Shown here: positions 21,640 to 33,223 of the stretch, one piece after another
Layout: each line of letters opens with the position of its first letter
How positions within the stretch are numbered: the stretch's first letter is position 1
Program-made: the position numbers and the translations under genes
Notes under the pieces: generated by a model
Told to the model about the DNA's origin: nothing
Database searches by the model: none
What the model saw: the letters and a program-made list of their open reading frames with translations, nothing else
From: Oscarella lobularis
Taxonomy: Eukaryota > Porifera > Homoscleromorpha > Homosclerophorida > Oscarellidae
Reading direction: 5' to 3'
Length of the DNA: 64,000 nt
NCBI RefSeq assembly: GCF_947507565.1
Contig: NC_089187.1
Span: forward strand, 2,046,001-2,110,000

Positions 21640-23733
21640 ATGACGGAGGCTCCTGTCGATCGGGTCCCACCACGGATCGCCGTCGAACCGTGCCTTACTG
21701 CGTTACCACGAAATCGTGGTTTTCGATTATCTTGCCGCGCCAGCGAAGCAGACGTGACGTACCAGTGGTACTTTCGACCCGCTAAAAGCAGTGCCATCCA
21801 AAGTCCTATTTCTAAATCCCACAATTCTGATTTGGTTTTGAACCGATCTCAATCCATCGCTGGCTATTACTTTTGCGTGGTAACAAGCAAGCGTTCAGCG
21901 AAATTTGCTGTGTCGCAATTGGTCTCAGTTTTTGTGGGTAATACGGGCACTAGCTCTTTTCTAGTAATCGGTCTAACATGATTAATTTTTTTAGAATCGC
22001 CATGTCATGATTACGTCAACATGGAAAGGCATGTCTCTCCCGAAATGTCTCTATCCTCCGCGTCTTCGGATTCCCGTCCGGAATCTAGGGCAAGTGCCGA
22101 ACCACCACCGAAGAAGGTAAACTAAGGGATCGTGTTTGATTTTTTTATTCTTATATTTCTGTAGTCGAAAAAGAAAGCTGATTACAAGGTATATAAAGTG
22201 ATTATAGGAAGCACACAAAGCTGCAAATCTCTTTTTTATAGACGTGCAGCGGATCTGAAGCTGCTAATGATCCTGCAATAAGGAAGAAGATCTTGAATGC
22301 AGAAGAAAATCAATTAGATGCTTCAATTTTTTACACGCTTTTTCAGCGAATCGGCGCAGGAGAAGAAGATACGTTTGAACGAATTACAGACGATCTTGTG
22401 AAAAAGTTCAAGGACGGCGCTTGGTCACAAGAAGATGGGCACAGCGCTTTTTTTTCCGCCTGCCTTAATGGCTTGTTTCAATCATCACCACTGATGATTG
22501 AGCCCCAGTTTGGCATACGTCGAACAAGAGGGGATGGAAAAAAAGTGGATGCAAGACGAAAGAACAAAACTGACACTGCACTTCTTCTTAATGTCAGCGG
22601 AACCCTTTATCCAGTTCTCTTGATGGAAAGAAAAAGTGAGACTGATGCAAGTGACTCTGGTCGGTATGAGCTCCATAGGTGAGAAAGTGATTGATGTCAC
22701 AAGAGACAGAATGGAATTTTTCTATTAGGCACTATGAAATATTGCGAAAAGAGCACCTGGGAGTACGATCCGGAAGTTTTCCGTGTCTTGCTCTCGAGGT
22801 GGAGCCAAAGCGAGTGACCATGCACGGTTTTATTACTTTCAACGGGAACACCCTTCAGTCCGAAATAGCATTCGTCGCCAAACCGCTGGAGAGTGAAAGG
22901 AGCAATGCAGATATCATAACATTCCTTCAACGCCTTCGCGGAGGAGTGTTACAACTAGTGGAAGAATGGAAAAAGCATGACTATCAAATGCCCCTTATCC
23001 ACAACCCAGAGTTTGCTCCTGACAGGTTTGAAAATCGAAGAGGCTACTATAATACTTTTTTAAATAGAAAAATCTTTAGCTTCCGTCTGAGCGACAGCCA
23101 TTATGAAGGTTTATCTTGTTCTACCCCTCTAGACGTTTCGGGAAGAGCGTTCGAATGCGAAATATCGTCGCACACGGATAGAGAATTCGCTATCAAATTT
23201 GTTTTTGGTAAGTAGTTGCTCTGGTCTACAGTATTTGATACTCATAGTGTATGCTTTCTGCAGGCCACGATGGTCAGTATGGCGGCGATGTACATAAATC
23301 GATGGCATCAGCTAACTTGGCTCCACAATATCTTCATGAAGGATCGATACATTTCGGTCGCCCGACGCGCTATGTTGTGATGGAGATGGTCGAGTGGTCC
23401 ACTCTGAACGATTGGCTGAATTGCGATGATAGGATTCCGGCTGGAAACGTGATATCAAATCTGCAGCGTGCTTTGAATATTCTTCACGCGAACAAGCACG
23501 TGCACGGGGATTTTCGTCCATCAAATATTCTCGTCAGCGAAGAAGGTGAAATTCGTATGATAGATTTTGATTGGTCTTCCAGCAGCGCTACGAAGCGACA
23601 TTATCCCAAGCATCTGAATGGCAAGATTGTCTGGCCTGCTTCGCCAGGAGATAAGCTAGCAGAAGTTCACGATTGGTTCTTCTGTGCATCCATCAAAGCA
23701 CAGATCAGAGCAAAGCTAGAGGAGGAGCAGTAA
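21640..23733 (+). CDS. Ig-like + PD-(D/E)XK nuclease-like + kinase-like protein
   Basis: Exons at about 21640-21937, 21994-22118, a 24-base exon near 22165, about 22243-22680, 22729-23208 and 23265-23733 join well. Residues about 8-98 form an Ig-like domain: FRLSCRAS with its cysteine, VTYQWYF tryptophan and GYYFCVV second cysteine. A serine/proline linker and a lysine-rich patch follow. The centre (DTALLL, then LYPVLLMERKSE) resembles a PD-(D/E)XK nuclease core with an E-x-K pair. The C-terminal part is kinase-like: lysine in FAIKFVFG, HGDFRPSNILV with aspartate and asparagine, and MIDFDWS as metal site, then HYPKHLNGKIVWP. Nuclease-kinase pairs like this are known from Crinkler-type effectors and related eukaryotic proteins; adding an Ig domain suggests an immune or self-defence role. 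The start at 21640 is the first in-frame ATG; earlier exons are not excluded. Confidence 0.7.
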
Positions 23734-24317
23734 GAAGCTGGCGGACAGTTGTCAAATTGTCTTCTCCTGTGTCTGACATTGTGGTGTATATTTGAATTGT
23801 AGAAGATTATTGTATCGAATCGTTTTTTTAGATAGTATAAATTGTCTGTCACGTGTTACCTGTGTGCGCACGCAACGCTCGCGAGTCTTGGCACCAGAGA
23901 TCTCTGTTGTCACGGTTCTTGCGCGCTCTCCGCTTTCAACAGCTCTAATCAGGATGGCTGTTTTAGAAACGATTGTCGTACCGTTATGGTCTCCGGGTTT
24001 TCTGCTATCTCTGAACGGAATCAGTCTATCGTAGAGACGGCTTTTCCTGTTACGGCAGTTACATAGGAAGCCGCCAAGCGAATACCGAATGCGTCAGTAC
24101 AGTACTCGCAATCGAATGTGCACTAGAGCTAGGAGTAGATCGCGTCACCCGTCACATGGCTTTCACCGGGCCCCACCGTCGTCAAGGAACACAAGGCGCA
24201 TCGTCATTGACTCCGTTTGGGCCGTACGTGGTTCGTCTAAGAAACTCTTCAACTATATTCATTGTCCACCCCGTTGGCTGTGTGCCTTTTCCATGACTTG
24301 TTTCTCTTTTCACTTGC
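23734..24317. other. Intergenic region after the Ig-nuclease-kinase gene
   Basis: No convincing gene. Short open frames occur on both strands but none resembles a known family or has plausible splicing. It ends at the breakpoint of the duplicated ABCB6 fragment. Confidence 0.4.
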
Positions 24318-25618
24318 GGCTGTATCATTCTAAAACAAACGAAATGACGAGTGAGTAGTTCGATACATAAGAGACGTGACGAACCTATAGTAGGTTCCAA
24401 ACCAATTGAGCGGTTGATAGAGCTGAAGGACGTACGTAATAAAAAGAACAAAGTCTCCCACCTAAAAATATGAAAATAAGAAGTTACACATGGCGGAATA
24501 ATGAATATATGAACCGTTCGAGCTCCATCTGAAACCTCCTTAGCACACAGTAGACACCCAGCCAATAAACCAACGGTAATAATTAAATTTTGCATCGAGT
24601 TGAGAACAACCAAAGAAGCCAACGACTTTCGTTCGTGAACCTGAAGAAAACATCAAAAAAAACGCTTAAAAACTCAAAAGACGATTTCTTGTGCCTGGTA
24701 TTCGAGAAGAGACTTCTGAAAACGATTCACTTCGTAATTTTCAGCGTTGTAGTATTTCACCTTTGAAGGAAAGATGGTCGGCTCGTCGCAAAGTATTAGT
24801 TAATTAACAATGTGTATACCGTTTCAAAATTTAGAAGAGAGTCGACCGCTTTCTGTCGCGTCTCGTTGTCTAATTGATTCGTGCCTCGCCTGTGTCGTGT
24901 GCGCCATTCGGTTATAACAATCGTAGCAACTAGAAAGAATTCAATAGAAATTAATGATTCCTTACATTGCTAGTACACTACTCACCCAAATACAGAGTCA
25001 TAGTCACAAAGACGATCAGACCAAACCATAAATTGAAGGCGACGATGAAGTAGACAATAGAAATGGCAATGTCGACGATTGTAGGAGCGATATTAAACAG
25101 CACATATCTTAATTAATTAATTAATTAATTGAAAAAATCATAGTCTACGTTTCTAACTAAACGAACTCACGTCAATAAATTGTTTATGCTCTGCGTGCCG
25201 CGATCCATTACGCGCAGAACTTCGCCCGTTTTCCGACCCAAGTGCCATCGAAGAGACAAGCTATGGAACATATACCACTGACTACGAGCCCACTCCCAAG
25301 ATTCTATCCTCACTTGTGAAGATGCTTGAATAGGTCGACTTGAACTGTTTGACTCGTATACTGCTGAACTGAAATCCACGTCAGACTTCTCAGACTGTTC
25401 AGAACTCCCGTGGATCCTATATTGTTCAACGAACGGAGATTAGAAAAGTCCGCGAGATCGCGTTGCGTTTACCTGCTCCTTGTACAAAACGCATGGCAAC
25501 GTAGGTGAGAATTAATCTCCAAGGAAACGGAATCGAATAGGCTTCCCCTCCGAGTTTGACATTGAAATAGGATGACGTATTGGCAGGAGCACTGCCTAGC
25601 GCATCAACTGCAAAGGAG
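24318..25618 (-). pseudogene. ABCB6: ABCB6 fragment (middle membrane-domain exons only)
   Basis: This segment is nearly identical, introns included, to 39435-40712 inside the complete ABCB6 gene. It carries exons with [20 protein letters not shown], the exon near 25100-24950 for membrane helices, [18 protein letters not shown] and [11 protein letters not shown]. It has no ATP-binding domain and no N-terminal TMD0 exon. Homology stops at about 24318 (inside the YRMIQ exon) and at about 25618, where a decayed ZNF330 fragment begins. It cannot encode a working transporter. Confidence 0.85.
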
Positions 25619-25639
25619 AACGACAAGGCATCGAAATGA

Positions 25640-26120
25640 GAGAGCCTTCCTCTTCTCTGTTTTCCCCCACGCGTGTACTGACGACCGAGACGATTGCACG
25701 AAGAACCTAGGAAAACAGATCTCGCTTTGCCCCTATGTACTCTTCGCTTCTCACATTTCGTCGTTTCTGCATCTAAGTACTGTACTGATCGCCTTCGCAC
25801 GGGCAGACGCGACCACCTTCAATATTCTCAATAAAGACGATTTCTCCCTCCTCTCCCTCACTGAACTTAACCCACCATGATCCCACACTCCTCTTTCGCA
25901 TTCGGCGCAAACGACCTCGGCCAACGAATTCACCCAACTTCACGATCATTTGCGCCTACAGTACTACCATGACCCAGTTCGACGAATGATCGGCTAGAGA
26001 ACGCGTCAAAGCGCCGCTTCTAATCTCTTTCTGCCGCAAACGCTGCTTGTCGGCCTTTTCTCGAGCGACCTTAGGAATTCGAATAGATTGATAGCCCGGA
26101 TGTGGACGGACGCTATGGCA
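25640..26120 (-). pseudogene. ZNF330: Decayed ZNF330 fragment (copy C)
   Basis: Stretches match ZNF330 A and B in order on the minus strand: the N-terminal region near 26080-25985 (KQRLRQKEIRSGALTRSLAD), [12 protein letters not shown]-type sequence near 25900, and the CNRLG exon near 25690. Several exons are missing or merged and the frame is broken. It sits between the ABCB6 fragment and Roco copy C. Confidence 0.75.
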
Positions 26121-26316
26121 CCAGATATAAGGCGGAGAGAATTGCAAGAATGATTAAACTAAAACCGTTCAAGTTGGATGATAAGAGATTATGAAAAAAC
26201 AGCATTGCGATCTATCAAAGTTAGAAAAATAGTAGAAAAATAGAAGCAAAACACGGTTACGTAAACGTTACGTCTACCTAGACAGAAACGTGCGTTTTCA
26301 TATTCTGTACGCATTT

Positions 26317-29300
26317 CTACGAGTATGGTGACGTCACTTTTTTGTACTTCTCTTGGATGACTCTCTTGCTTATACATGACTCTGTACATGCAAGCAACAC
26401 CTTTTTCACCAGAGGTTGCTCCGTTTCCGCCATCCATTTCTCCAACGCTCGTTGAAGGCTCACTTTGTTGCTATGGTTTCCTCGCCGTATTTCCTCCACG
26501 GTTTCCGCCGACAACAGGAAACAGCAGATCTCTTCCCATTTCGAGCTCGCTCCCGAACAAATCGCCACAATCAGATCTCTGCAAACGACGTCGTCGTCGG
26601 CGGGGAAACCGGCTCCGTGCTCCGGATCTCCGTCTCGAATGCGGCGAGGAAAGCGAAGAGAGCTAATTCGAATGTGAGGATACGTGCCATCGCGAACTTT
26701 TCTGGCTTTTACAATTACAGCGCTGTCCTTGATTGATTGCGCGACGTCGACCCTTTCGTACACGGCCACCTCCGAACTGTGATTCTGAAGATCGTTGCTG
26801 TCCAAATAGCACCATTCCATTGAAGTACCATTGGCTTTATCGCTTCGAACCGACTCGACGGTGCGCTTCACGTCTTTGAGCATAGCCTTTGCGAAGCATT
26901 CGCCTCCTTTCGAGCAGCGCACGATCACGTCGACAGCATCGTTTTCATTCGTTATTTCGACGAGACATTCGACCAAATGACTTTGACCGGAGGCCTCAAG
27001 TTTGAAGCCGTTTTTCCACAGAATCATGCGATATCCCGCAATGGCGGCGCAGCGACTTTGAAAAACGGGAAAAAGCGGCGGTGGAATGACATCCGTCTTA
27101 GGCTGGCAAACTCGGTAGCGGCGACCGCGGTAGACGACCATGTCGTCTCTCTTCTCCCACACACGAGCCGGTTTCGATTCTTTAATTAGGCAAGGAACGT
27201 GATAGGAGTGAGGACCGTCTTTACCTTCAATTTTGCAAATAAGATCAAGAGTGACCATCACTGGAATTGCATCATCTACGGCGAACGACACACACGGACG
27301 ATTTCGTTCCGATTGCTTTACTTGAAATAACTCGAGTGCTACTTTTATGTCCTCTCGATTCACTCGGCCTGTGTCGCTGTTGACGGCGCTGATGTAGAAC
27401 TCGTCGGGATCGGAGAGGATCGGCCCCAGAAGATTGGTTACCAAAACGGACGGCTGTACATAAATTTGGTCAAGAGTGCGGAAGTACAGAATCTGCAAAA
27501 ATGCAAGTTTTGGCGCTAATCAAGAACCTAGACATAATAGCTTACAGTTCCCGAGTCGTGAAGATTTTGGGCCAATAATTCAACTGGAAAGTCTTTGATG
27601 AGGGGTCGACTAAGACGCTCTTCAATAGCTCGTCGAAATTCTTTCAAGTTCAGTAATTTGTCCTCTGTGACAGAACGGTTTAAAATGAGCGATCTGCAAT
27701 TCTCGCACACTTTGGGAACAGGATCCGCTCTCTACGACAAAAGCCGTGTAGCAGTTCGTAAAGGCAAGAACTTGAGCTATCTATACCTGAATAAGTTCGT
27801 CCCTGATTCTCTTCAGTTCGCAGCGAAACGATTTCATAGCTTGCGACTGTGCCTTCTTGCAGTCCACTTCGACAACGCCGCCCAAACAGAAGATTCCCTC
27901 AAACTCTTTAACAAGACTTGTGACGTGAATTCGAAATGCGCCCGATGGCTTAATGCTATCATCGGGATTGACTCCCGTTCTCTTGTTCCCAACGACAATA
28001 ATCGTGATGCCGGAGACGATTAATTTTCTAGCCGACTTCAAAAAAGCAAGCCATCGTCTCACTTCCGATATCACTTCTTTCATTGCCCGCTTTTTGCCAT
28101 TTCCATCGTCTAGGTTGACGACGCACATGAACATGGTCAAAGCAAAGCGAAAAAGAATAGCGTGGGCGACGCGGAACGGGTACTGACCGCCAAAGTCCCA
28201 GATGGACATCAGTCCCACCCCGTCCACTTGCTTGTTGTGAACATCGACGCCGGCCGTTCGATCGAGTTCGTCTGATTGGCTCTCGTCCGACGGCGGTGTG
28301 GTGCCACACAGAGAATTTGTGAGTGTCGTTTTGCCCGCCATCGGTTCGCCGATGAGACACGTTTGAACGCATTCTGGCTGAACTCGCTCGCTGTCAAGCC
28401 GGAATGATAACATTTGCTCCTAAAAATATTTTGTAAGAAGTATTAAAAATGTGAAACAAGCAAAACGCAAGAGCTTACATATTTGGCTTGTAGAAGCATT
28501 TGCCCTTCGCCGTCAGCTGTCTCGTGAGGTTTCATTTCATCCTGATTACAAAATCATAAACCGATGCCGTTTTTCTTTGATGTCAGCTTACATCATTTTC
28601 AGCCTCGAGTGATAGACCGAGATTCAGCAAATATTGAAGAACAGATGTCCTTACTGACGATGAAATATATGCTATATCCCTTCCATAAAGATGCAGCAAC
28701 GAGTTTCCTTTCTGAAACATTAGAATCGCCCAAATATGCTTATGTTTAGGAAGATAATCTACCTTATCGACTACTTGGTAATTTGCATTGTGCTGCACAA
28801 ACCATTGCAAATTTTCCAGATTTGAGCACCGCATGATTGGTGTATGTCCCTCCTAAAACTTTTCATTAGCAAAAACAAAAGCTTGATTGCGTGTGACGCA
28901 TCACCTCATCCTTGTCCTCCAGATTCATCCCATGACGAAATAGATAATTGAGAGAAAATGCAGAGCCATACCGGGCAGCCCAGTGAAAAACACCAGGCGT
29001 TGTACCAACAAGAAGTCCTTCAGCAACAAAGGAATCAAACACTTCTCTCTCTTTATTGCTTTTGATTTCCTGCGACAAGAAGATCACACAGACTAAACAG
29101 AAAAGTACAGCCATTGCCGCAATACATGTTGAAGAAGCGCCAATCCAGAAAATTCAATTTTCAGCTCCGCAATGGCTTTTGCAATATCCGGGTCTCCATT
29201 CTCAATCACTTTCAGCAACAAAGTGCTTCCAATCTAAAACGGCTTTACACAAAATGAACTTTCGTTACTATCAAAAACTTGCTGGACATCCAACTCTAAT

Positions 29301-30720
29301 AACTTTCTTGCAAATCCGAAATTCTTCGAACGACAAGCCAAAGATAATGGTGTCCATTCGCGCTACACACATGCCAAGATAAGATAGAGACATCATCAGG
29401 TACGAAAAATCCTACCCATAGAAAAGAAGCCTTCTCTTCAACTAGTATCTTTGCGCAAGGTAATCTTTTGACTAGCAGGGCTAAGAAATCAAGTCGATCA
29501 CTCTCTTCTTTTTGATTTGATTGAGCCAAGAAATGAAACACGTTCCAATTGAAATTCTACAAATATTTTAGAACAGAAAGTTAAAATCAGCCGCTTACAT
29601 CTGTTTTTGAAAGCTCAAATCCTCTTTTAACCAGCCAATCAACAACGTCAATTTGTACACCGTCAGTAGCCCAGTGAATTGCTGTTCGTCCAAACTAAAG
29701 AAGCGTAAAAAGACTTGAACTCTTGCATTTGCGCACTTTCATTATTTTTTGTGACAAACCTTTCCTCTGTAGTTTGGATTGAGTTGATCACTTTTTCTTT
29801 GCTCGTTCTTCATTTCTTTAAGCCAAAATTCGACCATTTTTAGCCCGCCAGCACAAGCGTAGAAAAAGAGAGGAGCCTATAAGGTAGGCAATTCATAAAG
29901 TTAATAAATAAATAAATAAATAAATCTTCTTTCTTTTCCGTCATCCCGTTCATCTTCATAAGCATTTGCTTCCTTCATTAATCTTTTTGCTATCTGAATC
30001 CGTCCATTTGCAAATGCCAACTTCAAGGCTGTGTCTCCACTCTAAACATGATAATCTTCTCAAAAGTTGTGTGATACACCAATGACACTGTATATTACTG
30101 GTGTATCATGTGAAATCCTTGCTCCATTCGCTAGAAGAAATTCCACGGCAGATTCGTCACCAATAACACAAGCCAGCATCAGAGGTGTAAGATCCACCTG
30201 AGTCAATATTTCAAGCAGTTGTGCAAGAAAGACTTGAAGCAATCTCACCTTCACCCCCCCAAAATAACAATGTGATGTGCTGTTCTTAATAAAGCAATTC
30301 CGATCATTGATTGTCAGCTCTCGTCTAATCAATTCCTTCAAAATCTCGTTTTCTCTTTTCAACACTGCAACATGTATCAACGTCCACCTGAAGCCCTACA
30401 AATCTCATTCAACATTCCGTATACAGTATGTAAAAAATCACCACCCTTATCTGATCTTCTCCACAAATCAATTCTTTATCTCTGTACACTCGACTCAAAT
30501 CGACTTTTCCACGTGAAAGAATTTCTTTCACATTTCGCGAATCTCCGTTTTCCACGCATTGATAAAGGCGTTCTTCTTCTTCTTCGCTACAAAATAAATC
30601 GTTTCGTTCTCGAGAATCGGACGCCAAACCCTACTCACTCCCAGTCGCTTTCTTCGTCGGATGAGATTCCGTTAAACTCTCCCGAATCTTCGTCGCTGTC
30701 TGCCTTGTCGCTACTAGACA
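26317..30720 (-). CDS. Ankyrin-Roc-COR-death protein (Roco copy C)
   Basis: Many exons on the minus strand. An acidic N-terminus (ISSDEESDW near 30650) precedes about eight ankyrin-like exons, for example LTPLMLACVIGDESAVEFLL near 30190, GDTALKLAFANGRIQIAKRL near 30020 and GRTAIHWA near 29690. The Roc GTPase exon is 28413-27781: P-loop GEPMAGKTTLTNSL, switch II WDFGGQ, and NKRTG where NKxD is expected. A linker exon (about 27710-27550) follows. COR and the first death domain share the exon 27498-26317, ending KVTSPYS. The order ANK-Roc-COR-death resembles DAPK1 without its kinase. No in-frame ATG is visible in the first exon, unlike copy B, so the start is unresolved. The predicted role is a cytosolic GTPase scaffold in stress or death signalling. 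Confidence 0.78.
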
Positions 30721-30904
30721 ATTAATGATTGATAGCCATATGAGTCCCCCCAAACACTTGAAATTAAGTCCTGCTGTTTATTTAGATATACTACCATTAC
30801 CTGCTCTTCGCTGCTTCTCTTGATCTCTTCATGATGATCTCTTCTTCGTAGGTGTACGTATACTGACCAGGTCGCAAAAAAAAGGAGGTATTTATGGAAA
30901 CTCT

Positions 30905-31095
30905 GAGACCCCCCCGTGCGAGTCCCCGATTGAGACGAGATAGCGGGTCCGGTCCCTTTCATATTGAGATAAGGCCGGTCCCCGATTGAGAAATAGAGAA
31001 ATCCCCATTGAAACATAAGGGGATTCCCATCGGACCCTCATTGAGACAAGGGGTCCTTCCCATTGAGATATAGCAGGTCCTGAATTGAAACTCGG
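30905..31095. repeat. Degenerate minisatellite of about 23-33 bp
   Basis: Phrases of the form attgaga-n-gggtccc recur six or seven times: gattgagacgagatagcggg, atattgagataaggcc, gattgagaaatagag, attgaaacataagg, cattgagacaaggggtcc and attgagatatagcaggtcc. The period is irregular. It lies upstream of Roco copy C. Confidence 0.55.
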
Positions 31096-31203
31096 ACATC
31101 GTGGGCTCGTATAATGAAACCTACTGGGATTGTTCAAGTTGTCTATATAAGCTAGGTAATTAATGATAGCCAAACGTAGACGACTGTGCCAAGAAAGTCG
31201 TTT

Positions 31204-31362
31204 ATGATCAGCTCGTGTTCGTCCGACGAATCGATCGCCGAGGAGTTTGCACCGGTAGTGATTCATTGGGCCAACAGCAAACGCCCTCCCACGAAGAAGA
31301 GTAAATTCACGGGGACTTTCGGGCGACGAATGTTCGTGTCAAAGAACACGGCAGCGTCATGA
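31204..31362 (+). CDS. Possible small ORF, unrecognised
   Basis: A 52-codon frame starts MISSCSSDESIAEEFAPVV and contains a basic patch (KRPPTKKSKF). No homologue is recognised and no paralogous copy is seen elsewhere in the window. It lies just before the duplicated ENTPD exon. It could be a lost first exon or chance. Confidence 0.2.
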   Translation: MISSCSSDESIAEEFAPVVIHWANSKRPPTKKSKFTGTFGRRMFVSKNTAAS

Positions 31363-31499
31363 ATGTGGATTTTATTTGGCCGAGCGAAAAGCGGACGTGT
31401 ATATTATCCCCGAAGTCTCAATCCAGAAATTAACGGATCTTCTTCGTCTGAGAGTCTCAGAAAGGAAGATCATGATCTCTAATATGTCATTTGAGTTCT

Positions 31500-31620
31500 C
31501 TTTTAGTTGAAAAACAAAACTAATGCCGTTGAAATCAGCTGGGCTCTGGAAGCCGGGCTCTCCTACATACTGGATGACAAAACGGATACATAAGGACGCG
31601 TTTCTACTTTTCGATATAAG
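31500..31620 (+). pseudogene. Orphan copy of the ENTPD last exon
   Basis: The splice acceptor, the exon text (NAVEISWALEAGLSYILDDK) and the flank up to ZNF330 B match 18296-18430. No other ENTPD exons are present upstream. It marks the left edge of the second ENTPD-ZNF330-Roco duplicate. Confidence 0.85.
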
Positions 31621-31637
31621 ACAATAAAACGACTGTA

Positions 31638-33008
<1,371 letters not shown>

Positions 33009-33223
33009 ATTCGATAGCCCCCGGATGTCTCCACGGAGAAAAAATACAGTATTTACTAAAACCGTTCGAGTAAAAAAAAGAAATGTTCAAGTCAGGTAAA
33101 AACAGTAGAAATAGCAAGACAGCAATGTATCAAAGTTATTTGAAAATAGAGGTAGCAGAACACGGTACAGTAATATGTAAATACTACGTCCACAAACACA
33201 GAAACGTGCGTTTTCATACCTTT

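Noticed and set aside
24182-24622. 146-codon minus-strand frame as an independent gene
   Set aside because: It is the ABCB6 fragment's exon read through introns and then past the duplication breakpoint; the end is unrelated sequence.
31204-31362. Small ORF as first exon of an ENTPD duplicate
   Set aside because: It does not match the ENTPD N-terminus or any ENTPD exon, so the link is unsupported; it is listed only as a low-confidence ORF.
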